A stretch of DNA of 64,000 bases from Gammaproteobacteria bacterium (GTDB lineage Bacteria > Pseudomonadota > Gammaproteobacteria > Natronospirales > REEB76). The stretch is taken from assembly GCA_035279405.1 (NCBI GenBank), contig DATEHU010000026.1, positions 62,001 to 126,000 of the forward strand, in the 5' to 3' direction. Under the pieces are notes generated by a model. That model did not search any database and was not told the DNA's origin. It worked only from the letters and a program-made list of their open reading frames with translations. Position 1 is the first letter of the stretch; the number at the start of each line of letters is the position of its first letter. Of this stretch, positions 1 through 8,809 are shown in pieces. A program made the translations under genes and the position numbers.

Positions 1-468
1 CGTGTTTATGCCTATAACAACCGGATCTCGGGTACGCGGGTCGTAGGTGCGGTTGCGCTGATGCTCATCAAGGTGGCCGACAAGCGTCTCGGCGACACGG
101 AAACGGTAACCGGATCGGATGGTGTCGCGGCCCGCTGGTCGTCGCGCGCACGCACGCTGGTGGACGCGGTTTACGACTGGTCGCGTTTCGGCAGTCTGCC
201 GCGCGCGTTCCGCTGGATCGAGACCGAATTGGCGAGCAAGCGGGTAAGCACTGCAGAGTTGGTACGGGTGACGTTGCGTTACGGCGATGTCGCGACAACG
301 CGCCGGATGGGCGCGCTGCTCGATGAACTCGGCGCGCCGGCCGCAGCGGTCAATCGGCTCGCCCGCGCGGTTCCGGAAACACGCGGATCCATCGCCTTCA
401 ATCCGGGCCGCCCCAAACGCGGCACGCTCAACCGGCGCTGGGGAGTGGTGATGAATGCGCTCGATTGA
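1..468 (+). CDS. AbiEi-like antitoxin, 5' partial
   Basis: The reading frame is open from base 1, so the gene starts left of the window. The visible 155 residues contain the segment RTLVDAVYDWSRFGSLPRAF, which resembles the C-terminal part of type IV toxin-antitoxin AbiEi antitoxins (their 'RTLVDA..' region), followed by a basic Arg-rich tail. In that family the antitoxin binds DNA through an N-terminal winged helix (cut off here) and represses its own operon. Its last 14 bases overlap the start of the AbiEii-like toxin gene, the normal gene order for this module. The assignment rests on the neighbour as much as on the sequence. What lies upstream cannot be seen. Confidence 0.72.
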   Translation, partial: RVYAYNNRISGTRVVGAVALMLIKVADKRLGDTETVTGSDGVAARWSSRARTLVDAVYDWSRFGSLPRAFRWIETELASKRVSTAELVRVTLRYGDVATTRRMGALLDELGAPAAAVNRLARAVPETRGSIAFNPGRPKRGTLNRRWGVVMNALD

Positions 469-1348
469 TGCGCCACCAATCCGCCCCCACGATGATGTGA
501 CGCTGTTCCGCGAGGCTGTGACCTATACGGCCGCGCAAACCGGTTTCGATCCACGGCTCATCGAGAAGGACTATTTCTGCTCCTTGGTGCTCCAGTATCT
601 CGCTGCGCAAGCTCCCGGCCTGGTATTCAAGGGCGGTACCTGCCTCGCCAAGGTTCACGCCGGATTTTATCGGTTGAGCGAGGACCTCGACTTCTCGGTT
701 CCAATGCCCGAGGACGCCACCCGCGCCGAGCGCTCGCGCGCCGCGAAGGCTGCGGGCGCCGCTCTGGCCGGCCTGACCGCGGCACTCGGAGTCGTCGGGG
801 TTAGCGAACCTTTACGTGGCGCGAACGAGTCGAAGCAGTACGTAGCGGCATTGACGTACAAGTCGCTGCTCGATGGTCATGCTGAATCCATCAAGATCGA
901 GATCGGCCTGCGGGAGCCCTTGCTGGAGAGCCGCGTTATCGGCAAGACCAATACTTTGTTGCTCGATCCGGTTTCCGGTGAATCTCAGCTGCGGCCGTTC
1001 TCGCTGGCGTGCCTGTCAGCGCGCGAAGCGATGGCTGAAAAAGCGCGCGCCGCCCTGGCGCGCCTAGAGCCTGCCATCCGCGACTTCTTTGATATTGATC
1101 ATGCCGCACTCAATAGCCGCTTCAATCCGGACGACAAACACCTGTTGGCGCTCGTCAGGCAGAAGCTCGCAGTGCGGGATACGGGTCCGGTGGATATGAC
1201 GCACGCCCGGCTCGACAGGCTGCGCAGCCAGATTGAAACGGACTTGCGCCCCGTGCTGCGGCCGGCAGACTTTGCCGGGTTCGATCTTGATCGAGCGTTT
1301 GCGCTGCTCTTGCGCATCGCCCGGGCGGTCGGAGCTGTGGGCGCATGA
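455..1348 (+). CDS. AbiEii/AbiGii-type nucleotidyltransferase toxin
   Basis: A 297-residue protein with the nucleotidyltransferase signature of the AbiEii/AbiGii toxin family (DUF1814): IEKDY at residues 36-40, GGT at 60-62, then S-x-D-x-D-F at 75-80 (Ser75, Asp77, Asp79), which bind nucleotide and metal in this fold. Family members inhibit growth or abort phage infection when not neutralised by AbiEi. The start overlaps the antitoxin by 14 bases, and the stop overlaps the hsdR start in an ATGA, so the three genes are probably translated in series. Length is normal and all recognisable active-site residues are present, so it is probably functional. The exact target is not predictable from sequence. 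Confidence 0.88.
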   Translation: MRSIDAPPIRPHDDVTLFREAVTYTAAQTGFDPRLIEKDYFCSLVLQYLAAQAPGLVFKGGTCLAKVHAGFYRLSEDLDFSVPMPEDATRAERSRAAKAAGAALAGLTAALGVVGVSEPLRGANESKQYVAALTYKSLLDGHAESIKIEIGLREPLLESRVIGKTNTLLLDPVSGESQLRPFSLACLSAREAMAEKARAALARLEPAIRDFFDIDHAALNSRFNPDDKHLLALVRQKLAVRDTGPVDMTHARLDRLRSQIETDLRPVLRPADFAGFDLDRAFALLLRIARAVGAVGA

Positions 1349-4300
1349 TCACCGACATCAACGGCGAAGACCGCTTGGTCCAGCAGACCTTCGCCGAGCA
1401 TCTGGAGAAGGCGCTCGGTTGGGACAGCATCTACGCGTACAACAACGAGACGTTCGGACCGCAGGGGACGCTTGGCAGGGCCAGCGAACGCGATGTCGTA
1501 CTGGCGCGCGACCTGAGAGCTGCGCTTGCGCGCCTGAATCCGGAATTGCCGGAAGCAGTGCGTGAACAGGCGGTCGAAAAGCTGACCGAAATTGATTTTG
1601 CACGCTCGCTGCTCCAGCACAACCGCGAGTTTTACGGCTTTATCCGGGGCGGCGTGCCGGTTGAGTGGCGCGAGCTGGGTGGCGAAGTGCGGCGCTCACA
1701 CGCGCGAGTAATTGATTTCCGCAACGTAAGCAACAACCGCTTTCTCGCCGTGCGTGAACTGAAAATTCAGGGCGTGCGCGTGCCGCACTACAACCGGCGC
1801 GCCGACTTGGTGTGCTTCGTGAACGGCCTGCCGCTAGTGTTCATCGAACTCAAGGCTGTGTATCGCAATATCCGCGCCGGCTTTGACGACAATCTGACGG
1901 ATTACTTGTCTGAACACAGCATTACGCACGCCTTTTATCACAACGCTTTTCTGGTCGTGAGCAACGGCGATCAGGCACGCTACGGTTCCATCACCAGCCA
2001 ATGGGAACATTTCCTCGAATGGAAGCGCAACGCCGAAAGCGACAAGGCGCGCCTGGATGCCGAGGCGCTGCTCGACGGCATGCTGGCCAGGGACCGGCTG
2101 CTCGATCTGGTCGAGAACTTCATTCTGTTCGATGACAGCCGCGCCGGCGGTACGCGCAAGATCGTGGCGCGCAACCATCAGGTGCTGGGCGTGAATCGAG
2201 CGGTCGCATCCGTCGTATGGCAGGAAGCATTGAAAAAACGCTTTCCACCAGGCGAGCGATTGGTCGAGTATCGGGTGCCGAAGCCGGAATTCCTCAAGGC
2301 CGCCGACGAGCCGCAGCCGAAGGCGCCGCGCGCGCAAGCCTTGGCGACGCACGATGCCGATGATGACAAGATGTCGCTCATCAAGCGCGCGCACCCCGAC
2401 CTCGGCCGCCTCGGCGTGTTCTGGCACACGCAGGGCAGCGGCAAGTCCTACTCGATGATTTTTTTCGCGGAGAAGGTGCGGCGCGTGGTGCCCGGCAACT
2501 TTACCTTTCTGGTGATGACGGATCGCGAAGATCTTGACGATCAGATCTGGCGGACATTCATTGGTTGCAGTGTGATCGATGCCAAGGTGCCGCGTGCGGC
2601 TTCTGGCAAGGCGCTCAGGGAAATTCTGCAGGGCGATCACCGTTATGTGTTCAGCCTGATCCACAAGTTCAACCAGCCGGTGACCGAGCCCTACAGCGAG
2701 CGCAATGACATCATCGTGATTTCCGATGAGGCACACCGCACGCAGGCCGGCAAGTTCGCTCGCAACATGCGACTGGCGCTGCCCAATGCCTCGTTCATAG
2801 GTTTTACCGGCACGCCGCTGTTCAAACACGACGAGCTGACCAAGCGGATATTCGGCAGCTATGTCTCGCGCTACGACTTCAGGCGCTCTGAAGAAGATCA
2901 CTCCACGGTCAGGTTGGTGTATGAGAACCGGGGCGAGAAACTCGGGCTCGCCCGGCTCGATCTCAACGACCGCATTGCGGATGCGGTCGAGCAGGCGGAC
3001 CTCGATCCGGACCAGCAGGCGCTGCTGGAAAAACTGCTCGGCAAGGACTACGAGGTGATTACCGCCGATGACCGGCTGGACAAGCTGGCCGCCGATTTCG
3101 TGGAGCATTGCACCACCCGCTGGCAGACCGGCAAATCCATGCTGGTGTGCATTGACAAGATCACCTGCGCGCGCATGTTTCAGCGCATCCAGCCGCGCTG
3201 GCAGGCCAAGCTTGCCAGAGTGCGGGCGCTTATCGCGGCAAAGGAAGCGGAATTGGCCGCCACCGCCGATCCGGACAGCCGCGAACGTCTGGCGGCGGAA
3301 CGCGACAGCCTGCGCAGCCAGGCAGACTGGATGGAGAGCACGATCATCGAGATCGTCATCAGCGAAGCGCAAAACGAGGTGCGGGATTTCCGCAAATGGG
3401 GCTTTGAAATCATCCGGCATCGCATGGTGATGAAGACCGGTTTTCAGACACCGGATGGCAAGCGCGTACCGGTGGATGACGCCTTCAAGGATCCCACGCA
3501 TCCGTTTCGCATTGCGATCGTCTGTGCAATGTGGCTGACCGGGTTTGATGTGGAGTGTCTTGGGACGCTCTACATAGACAAGCCGATGAAAGCCCATAAC
3601 CTGATGCAGGCAATCGCTCGCGCCAACCGCGTGTTCCCGGGCAAGGATTGCGGGGTGATTGTGGATTACAATGGCATGCTTAAAAGCCTGCGCCAGGCAC
3701 TGGCCCAATACGCGCTGGGTGACGATGAAAGCGACGATGACGTGGTCGCGCCGATTGCCGAGATGGTGGCCAGCCTTGAACAGGCCATCGAGGCGGCCGA
3801 GAAGCACCTGCTTGACCTTGGATTCGATGCCGAACGGCTAAAAGGAGCGGCCGGGTTTGATCGCATCGAAGCCCTGCGCGATGCGGTGGACGCGGTCTAT
3901 ACCTCCGATGAAGCCAAGCGCCGGTTTGAAATCATGGCGCGCGAAGTATTCAATCGTTTCAAGGCGTTGCTGATGGAGCCGAGCGCTCTCGCGTATGCTG
4001 AACGCCACGACAATATAGAGGCCATCTACAAGAAGTTACAGGATCGCCGCGACACGGCGGACGTGACCGACTTGCTCAAAACGCTGCACCGAATCGTGAA
4101 CGAGGCGATTCGAGCGGCTGCGCCGGGCGCGGATCACGCCGAAGGGCTCACGGTTGACCTGAGCCGGATTGATTTCGACAGGCTGCACAAGGAGTTTGCG
4201 AGCAAGGTGCGCCGCAAACACGCAGCGCTGCAGGATATCCGGGACGTCATCGAGAAGAAGCTGGCCCAAATGCTCGCGCGCAATCCGATGCGCATGGATT

Positions 4301-4746
4301 ACTACAAGAAATATCAGGCAATCATCGCCGACTACAACCGCGAAAAGGACCGAGCCACTGTCGAGGACACGTTTGCGCAACTCGTTGCGCTTGCCGCCAG
4401 TCTCGATGTCGAGCAGAAGCGTGCCGCCGAAGAGGGGCTGAGCGATGACGAACTGGCGTTGTTCGATTTGCTGTTCAAGGACAAACTCGGTCAGAGGGAC
4501 CGTGAGCGACTGAAGCAGGCGAGTCGCGGTCTGCTGGCGTCTTTGCGCAAACTGCTCGCGCCGATGCCGGCATGGGTAAAAAATGCGGCTACGCAAGCGC
4601 AAGTGAGGGTCTTTATCCTGGACCGGCTTTATGAGTCACTGCCGCGCCCGCCCTTCACCGACGTTGAGACCGAGGGCATCGCATCGCGCGTATATGACTA
4701 TGTCTGGGCGCGGAGCGCGGCGGGTCTGGATTTAGCGGCGGCGTAA
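1345..4746 (+). CDS. hsdR: type I restriction enzyme R subunit (HsdR)
   Basis: A 1133-residue motor/nuclease subunit. An N-terminal PD-(D/E)xK nuclease is visible (Asp154, Glu168 and Lys170 within LVFIELK), followed by superfamily 2 helicase motifs: Walker A GSGKS at 364-368 (Lys367), DEAH box at 461-464, TGTP at 488-491. A long helical C-terminus follows, where HsdR proteins bind the methyltransferase core. With HsdM and HsdS it would translocate and cut unmodified DNA. Those two partners are not in the window and should lie left of base 1 if the system is complete. The ATGA overlap with the toxin gene places the abortive-infection module inside the restriction operon. No frameshift is seen. 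Antisense frames across it are GC-driven shadows. Confidence 0.93.
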   Translation: MITDINGEDRLVQQTFAEHLEKALGWDSIYAYNNETFGPQGTLGRASERDVVLARDLRAALARLNPELPEAVREQAVEKLTEIDFARSLLQHNREFYGFIRGGVPVEWRELGGEVRRSHARVIDFRNVSNNRFLAVRELKIQGVRVPHYNRRADLVCFVNGLPLVFIELKAVYRNIRAGFDDNLTDYLSEHSITHAFYHNAFLVVSNGDQARYGSITSQWEHFLEWKRNAESDKARLDAEALLDGMLARDRLLDLVENFILFDDSRAGGTRKIVARNHQVLGVNRAVASVVWQEALKKRFPPGERLVEYRVPKPEFLKAADEPQPKAPRAQALATHDADDDKMSLIKRAHPDLGRLGVFWHTQGSGKSYSMIFFAEKVRRVVPGNFTFLVMTDREDLDDQIWRTFIGCSVIDAKVPRAASGKALREILQGDHRYVFSLIHKFNQPVTEPYSERNDIIVISDEAHRTQAGKFARNMRLALPNASFIGFTGTPLFKHDELTKRIFGSYVSRYDFRRSEEDHSTVRLVYENRGEKLGLARLDLNDRIADAVEQADLDPDQQALLEKLLGKDYEVITADDRLDKLAADFVEHCTTRWQTGKSMLVCIDKITCARMFQRIQPRWQAKLARVRALIAAKEAELAATADPDSRERLAAERDSLRSQADWMESTIIEIVISEAQNEVRDFRKWGFEIIRHRMVMKTGFQTPDGKRVPVDDAFKDPTHPFRIAIVCAMWLTGFDVECLGTLYIDKPMKAHNLMQAIARANRVFPGKDCGVIVDYNGMLKSLRQALAQYALGDDESDDDVVAPIAEMVASLEQAIEAAEKHLLDLGFDAERLKGAAGFDRIEALRDAVDAVYTSDEAKRRFEIMAREVFNRFKALLMEPSALAYAERHDNIEAIYKKLQDRRDTADVTDLLKTLHRIVNEAIRAAAPGADHAEGLTVDLSRIDFDRLHKEFASKVRRKHAALQDIRDVIEKKLAQMLARNPMRMDYYKKYQAIIADYNREKDRATVEDTFAQLVALAASLDVEQKRAAEEGLSDDELALFDLLFKDKLGQRDRERLKQASRGLLASLRKLLAPMPAWVKNAATQAQVRVFILDRLYESLPRPPFTDVETEGIASRVYDYVWARSAAGLDLAAA

Positions 4747-4791
4747 TATGAAAGGGCCGTGATCGGACCCTCACCTCCGCCCGCAGCGATT

Positions 4792-4817
4792 ATCGCGGCC
4801 GGTACGGCCGCTCCCAC
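4792..4817 (-). repeat. REP-like hairpin element
   Basis: Read on the minus strand it is GTGGGAGC, then GGCC-GTACC-GGCC, then GCGAT. This matches the four copies at 50605-50802 in having a GTGGGAGC head and a GCGAT tail around a palindrome. It sits between the convergent 3' ends of hsdR and the S9 peptidase gene, a usual place for REP elements, where it may also help end transcription from both sides. Confidence 0.7.
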
Positions 4818-4839
4818 CAAAGTCATTGCGATTTGTAAA

Positions 4840-6894
4840 TCATTTCTCTGTCCAGCGCTTCAGCCAGTCCAATACCGTGCGATGCCAGAGCACGCTGTTC
4901 TGCGGCTTGGAGACGAAATGCGTCTCGTCGGGGAAGTTGAGAAATTCACTGGGAATGCCGCGGCGTTGCAGCGCGGTGAACGCACTCAATCCCTGTGACA
5001 GCGGGATGCGGTAGTCGTGATTGCTGTGCACCACCAGCATCGGCACGCGCCAGGCTTTCACATGATCCAGCGGGTTGAATTTCTCGTAGTTGGCCGGATG
5101 CTGGTACTGCGTACCGCCGTTCTCGTGCTCCTCGAACCACAGCTCGTCGGTGGCGTAGTACATGGTGCGCGTGTCGAACACGCCGTCGTGATCCACCAGG
5201 CATTTCCATGGCTTGTTCCACACGCCCGCGATCCAATAGACCATGTAGCCGCCGTAACTCGCACCCAGCGCGCAGGCGCGATGACGGTCCAGGAACGGAA
5301 ATGTTTTGAGCGCCGCGGACCAGCCTTTCTGCAGGTCAATCAGCGGACGGTCGCCCCAGTGCTCGGAGATGGCGTTGGTGAACGTCTGGCCGTAGCCGGT
5401 GGAGCCGTGGAAATTGATGGCCACGACCGCAAACCCGGCACCGGCATAGGTTTCCGGATTCCAACGGTAATGGAATTCGTTGGTCCAGGCACCTTGCGGG
5501 CCGCCGTGAATCAGAAACGCCACCGGATATTTTTTACCCGGCACGTAATCCACCGGCGGCATTACGTAGCCCTGTACCGTATCGCCGCTCCAGCCCTTGA
5601 AGGTGAACCACTGCGCCTTGGCGAAACGGATGTCCGCGAGGCGCGCTTGGTTGAAATGCGTGACCTGTGCGAGGTCCGTGCCCTGCGGCGTGAGGGTGTA
5701 AAGGTCTGTCGGATGCTGGAAGTCGGCACGTGCCGCGAGGATGCGATTGCCGACGGCGTCGAAGCCGTACACCGTACCGTCACCGAGCAGGCGCTTTACT
5801 TGCCCATCGGCGATATTCACTGCGAACAGCGGATGATTGCCCTCATCGTCGGCCGTGGTGTAAAGCGTTGAGCCATCGGCCGAGATTTGCAACGCGCCGG
5901 CGCTGCGGTCCCAATGCGGATCCACCTCGCGCGTCGCACCGGTGGCGAGATCGCGCGCCATGATGGCAAAACGGTCGGCTTCGAAGCCGGGCGATTTCAT
6001 GGCGAGGTAGAAGAGCGTGCGGCCGTCGGGCGATGCCAGCGGAAAGCCGTCCCAGGCGGGATTCTTTGACGTGAGGTCCTTGGGCGCCTGCGAGCCGTCG
6101 GCTGGCACGGAATAAATATCGAAGTTGGTAGTCCACGCCTCATGGGAGCCGCCGGTCTTGGCATCGAAATACACGGTTTTGCCGTCCGGCGAGAGGGTGT
6201 ACTCGCTGTCGTCGCCGTCCGGTTTCGAAGGCACGTCGCCATCCAGTCCCTTGGTGAGCCATACGGGGTCGGCCGCGAGCCGGCCGTTGGCGGTGAGCGT
6301 CGCCATGAACAACTGCGAACGGCGGCCGTCCATCCACACGTTCCAGTGGCGCACGAACAGTTTGTCGTACAGCCGGCCGCTGGCCTGGTCGGCGGCGCGC
6401 GCATCCAGCTTGGCCCGGGTGCAGGCGAGATCCCCGCAGGCCATGAACACGTCGAGGGAAAGCAGAATGTGCTGTCCGTCGGGTGAAACTTTGTAGTTGT
6501 TGATGTCGAGCGGCAGGCGACTGACCTGCGTAGGACTCCCGCCGCCGGCGGCCACACTCCATAACTGCGTGGAGCCGGACTTGTCCGACAGGAAATACAG
6601 CGTCTTGCCGTCCGCCGACCAGCGCGGACTGTTGCCGACCATGACCGTTTGCGGCGCCGCACCGGGCTTGGAAAGATCCAGAGTCCACACGCTGGTGATG
6701 CCCTTGTTGGCGGCAAAATAGGTCTGACGCACGGAAAATGCCGCGTACATCCGGTCCGGCGAAAGTTGCGGATCGCTCACCCGATCCATCATGGCGAGGT
6801 CGGTGGCGTTGAATGGATGAGCCTGGGTGTTTCCCTTGGCGAACGCTGCGCCGGCCAGCAGCGCCAACAACAAGGCAATCGGCAGCCGTTTCAT
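4840..6894 (-). CDS. secreted S9-family prolyl oligopeptidase-like peptidase
   Basis: 684 residues from the ATG at 6894, which has an AAGGA site 8 bases upstream. A longer reading (start 6981) would put 29 odd residues before a good signal peptide (MKRLPIALLLALLAGAAFA), so the shorter start is preferred. Beta-propeller repeats of the WD40-like/TolB type fill the N-terminal half (several SPDG, SADG and SPDR turns). The C-terminal alpha/beta-hydrolase has the triad Ser546 (GASYGGY), Asp627 and His659. This is the layout of dipeptidyl-peptidase or acylaminoacyl-peptidase enzymes of family S9, probably acting on short peptides in the periplasm. Precise substrate unknown. It is a single gene, convergent with hsdR. 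Confidence 0.9.
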   Translation of the reverse strand: MKRLPIALLLALLAGAAFAKGNTQAHPFNATDLAMMDRVSDPQLSPDRMYAAFSVRQTYFAANKGITSVWTLDLSKPGAAPQTVMVGNSPRWSADGKTLYFLSDKSGSTQLWSVAAGGGSPTQVSRLPLDINNYKVSPDGQHILLSLDVFMACGDLACTRAKLDARAADQASGRLYDKLFVRHWNVWMDGRRSQLFMATLTANGRLAADPVWLTKGLDGDVPSKPDGDDSEYTLSPDGKTVYFDAKTGGSHEAWTTNFDIYSVPADGSQAPKDLTSKNPAWDGFPLASPDGRTLFYLAMKSPGFEADRFAIMARDLATGATREVDPHWDRSAGALQISADGSTLYTTADDEGNHPLFAVNIADGQVKRLLGDGTVYGFDAVGNRILAARADFQHPTDLYTLTPQGTDLAQVTHFNQARLADIRFAKAQWFTFKGWSGDTVQGYVMPPVDYVPGKKYPVAFLIHGGPQGAWTNEFHYRWNPETYAGAGFAVVAINFHGSTGYGQTFTNAISEHWGDRPLIDLQKGWSAALKTFPFLDRHRACALGASYGGYMVYWIAGVWNKPWKCLVDHDGVFDTRTMYYATDELWFEEHENGGTQYQHPANYEKFNPLDHVKAWRVPMLVVHSNHDYRIPLSQGLSAFTALQRRGIPSEFLNFPDETHFVSKPQNSVLWHRTVLDWLKRWTEK

Positions 6895-7009
6895 GCGGAC
6901 GGTCCTTTGCGGGAAAAAACAGCTGCACACGGTAAAGAGCGCCGCCGCGGAAAGCAAGCCCGGCGGCGCGACACGGGACATGGCCGCGGGGTTGCGCCGG
7001 TGAATTCAG

Positions 7010-7015
7010 TAAAAT
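7010..7015 (+). promoter_or_regulatory. -10 element (TAAAAT) of the aminotransferase gene
   Basis: TAAAAT preceded by TTCAG, 37 bases before the start codon. The same TTCAGTAAAATA string occurs before putA at 8739-8750. No good -35 box is visible at 17 bases. Confidence 0.4.
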
Positions 7016-7052
7016 AGACGGCCTTTCCGGTATTTGCGGGCAACGGAGAAGA

Positions 7053-7982
7053 ATGATGACCAAGGGTACGCATGATTATCAGCCGGATGCGCGCAACGCG
7101 GACATCAAGATCAGCATCAATGGCGAACTCCATCCGCGTGCCGAAGCCAAAGTGTCCGTCTTCGACAGCGGTTTCGTGTTGGGCGACGGCGTGTGGGAGG
7201 GCGTGCGGCTGCATGCCGGCGGCCTGCCGTTTCTCGACATGCACCTTGACCGGCTGTACCAGGGCGCCAAGGCGATTGATCTCGACATCGGCCTGACACG
7301 CACGCAGTTGACGGAGCGCCTGGTGCAGGTGCTGCGCGCGAATCACATGCGGGATCACGTGCACATCCGGCTGATGGTCACGCGCGGCGTCAAGGCAACG
7401 CCGCATCAGGACCCGCGCTTCACGATTTCATCCGCGACCGTGGTGATCATCCCGGAATACAAGGAACCGCTGCCGGCCACGGTGGAGCAGGGCATCCGCC
7501 TGTTCACCGTGCACGTGCGTCGCGGACCGCCGGATGTGCAGGATCCGAAGCTCAACAGCCATTCCAAGCTCAATGACATTCTTGCGTGCATCCAGGCCAC
7601 CAAGGCGGGTTATGACGAAGCCCTGATGCTCGATCCGCACGGGTTCGTGGCGACCTGCAATTCGACGCATTTCTTCGTGGTGCGCAAGGGCGAGGTCTGG
7701 ACTTCGAGCGGCAAGTATTGTCTGGGCGGCATCACGCGCGCCAATGTGCTGCGCTTGTGCCGTGAGCATGGCCTGACAGCGCATGAGAAAGATTTCAGCC
7801 TCACCGATGTGTATGGCGCCGACGAGGCTTTCGTCACCGGCACCTTTGCCGGCGTGGTGCCGGTCAAGGAGATTGACGGACGAATTATCGGCACGGGCAC
7901 GCGCGGCGCGATGGTGGCGCGCCTGCAGCAACTTTATATGGCCTTGGTGACGGAGGAGAGTGCCCAGGGACCACGGGTATGA
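7053..7982 (+). CDS. class IV (fold type IV) PLP-dependent aminotransferase
   Basis: 309 residues of the branched-chain/D-amino-acid aminotransferase and ADC-lyase superfamily: VFDSGFVLGDGVWEG near the N-terminus, the PLP lysine most likely Lys172 (SKLND), and the late motif GGITRANVLRLCREHG. It is closer in pattern to D-amino-acid/branched-chain-like enzymes than to canonical IlvE, so the substrate should not be assumed. A GGAG lies 4 bases before the first ATG (7053) and 7 before a second ATG (7056); either may be used. The stop overlaps the next gene (sulfotransferase-like) in an ATGA, so the two are translationally coupled and probably act together. Confidence 0.85.
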   Translation: MMTKGTHDYQPDARNADIKISINGELHPRAEAKVSVFDSGFVLGDGVWEGVRLHAGGLPFLDMHLDRLYQGAKAIDLDIGLTRTQLTERLVQVLRANHMRDHVHIRLMVTRGVKATPHQDPRFTISSATVVIIPEYKEPLPATVEQGIRLFTVHVRRGPPDVQDPKLNSHSKLNDILACIQATKAGYDEALMLDPHGFVATCNSTHFFVVRKGEVWTSSGKYCLGGITRANVLRLCREHGLTAHEKDFSLTDVYGADEAFVTGTFAGVVPVKEIDGRIIGTGTRGAMVARLQQLYMALVTEESAQGPRV

Positions 7983-8716
7983 ATGTGGCGCTGCGCATCG
8001 CCATGTGGTCCGGGCCGCGCAACATCTCCACGGCCATGATGCGCGCCTGGGAAAATCGCGGCGACACCGCGGTGACCGACGAACCGCTCTACGCCCATTA
8101 CCTGCTCGATACCGACGTGCCGCATCCCGGCCGCGAGGAAGTGCTGGCGGCGCAAAGCAGTGACTGGCGTGCGGTCACGCGCACGCTCACCGGCCCGGTG
8201 CCCGAGGGCAAACCGGTCTGGTATCAGAAGCACATGAGCCAGCACGTGCTGGCCGACATGCCGCTTGCGTGGCTGGACGGTTTGCACAACTGCTTTCTGA
8301 TTCGCGCGCCGGATGCGGTGGTTGCCTCGTTCACGCAGAATCGTCCGGATGCGGCACTCTGGGAACTCGGCTACGAGCAGCAGGCGCGCATCTTCGATTA
8401 CGTCGCCGAACGATTTGGTGCGCCGCCGGTGCTGGATGCCGAGGATGTGCTGCGCGATCCCGAAGGCATGCTGCGCGTGCTGTGCGCGCGGCTCGGCGTG
8501 GGGTTTTCCGCGCGCATGCTGCACTGGCCAGCTGGCCCGCGCGCCAGCGACGGCGTGTGGGCAAAACACTGGTACGCAGCGGTGGAGTGCTCCACCGGTT
8601 TCGAGCCATACCGGCCGCGGGAGCCGAAGCTGACCGCTTTGCAGATGCAACTGGCGGAGCAATGCCGGCCGCACTATGCGCGCCTTCACCAGCATCGCAT
8701 CATGGCCGCGAGTTAG
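7979..8716 (+). CDS. sulfotransferase-like P-loop protein
   Basis: 245 residues. The N-terminus carries SGPRNISTAM (residues 11-20), which corresponds to the 5'-phosphosulfate-binding loop of PAPS sulfotransferases (usually T-x-x-R-S-G-T/S-T), and the central part (FLIRAPDAVVASFTQNRPD) fits the 3'-phosphate-binding region. This branch is divergent, and many relatives have no measured sulfotransferase activity. It overlaps the class IV aminotransferase gene by 4 bases. I recall plant proteins that join a related P-loop domain to a class IV aminotransferase, which would support a shared pathway, but this was not checked here. No signal peptide; cytosolic. Substrate unknown. Confidence 0.7.
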   Translation: MNVALRIAMWSGPRNISTAMMRAWENRGDTAVTDEPLYAHYLLDTDVPHPGREEVLAAQSSDWRAVTRTLTGPVPEGKPVWYQKHMSQHVLADMPLAWLDGLHNCFLIRAPDAVVASFTQNRPDAALWELGYEQQARIFDYVAERFGAPPVLDAEDVLRDPEGMLRVLCARLGVGFSARMLHWPAGPRASDGVWAKHWYAAVECSTGFEPYRPREPKLTALQMQLAEQCRPHYARLHQHRIMAAS

Positions 8717-8743
8717 ACGCCGGCTTTCGCCGTGCCAATTCAG

Positions 8744-8749
8744 TAAAAT
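8744..8749 (+). promoter_or_regulatory. -10 element (TAAAAT) of putA
   Basis: TAAAAT in the context AATTCAGTAAAATAACGCG, about 60 bases before the putA start. A convincing -35 is not seen. Confidence 0.4.
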
Positions 8750-8809
8750 AACGCGCTGTGTGTCTGGCCGTGAATCTCCGGCCCGGTGTTTTTCCATCCT
8801 GGAGCATGC

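Noticed and set aside
1834-3807. A 657-codon open frame antisense to hsdR
   Set aside because: It lies fully inside hsdR, has no recognisable domain and no ribosome site; long antisense frames are common in GC-rich genes.
6895-6981. Longer N-terminus for the S9 peptidase (start at 6981)
   Set aside because: It would place 29 unlike residues before a well-formed signal peptide that has its own ribosome site.
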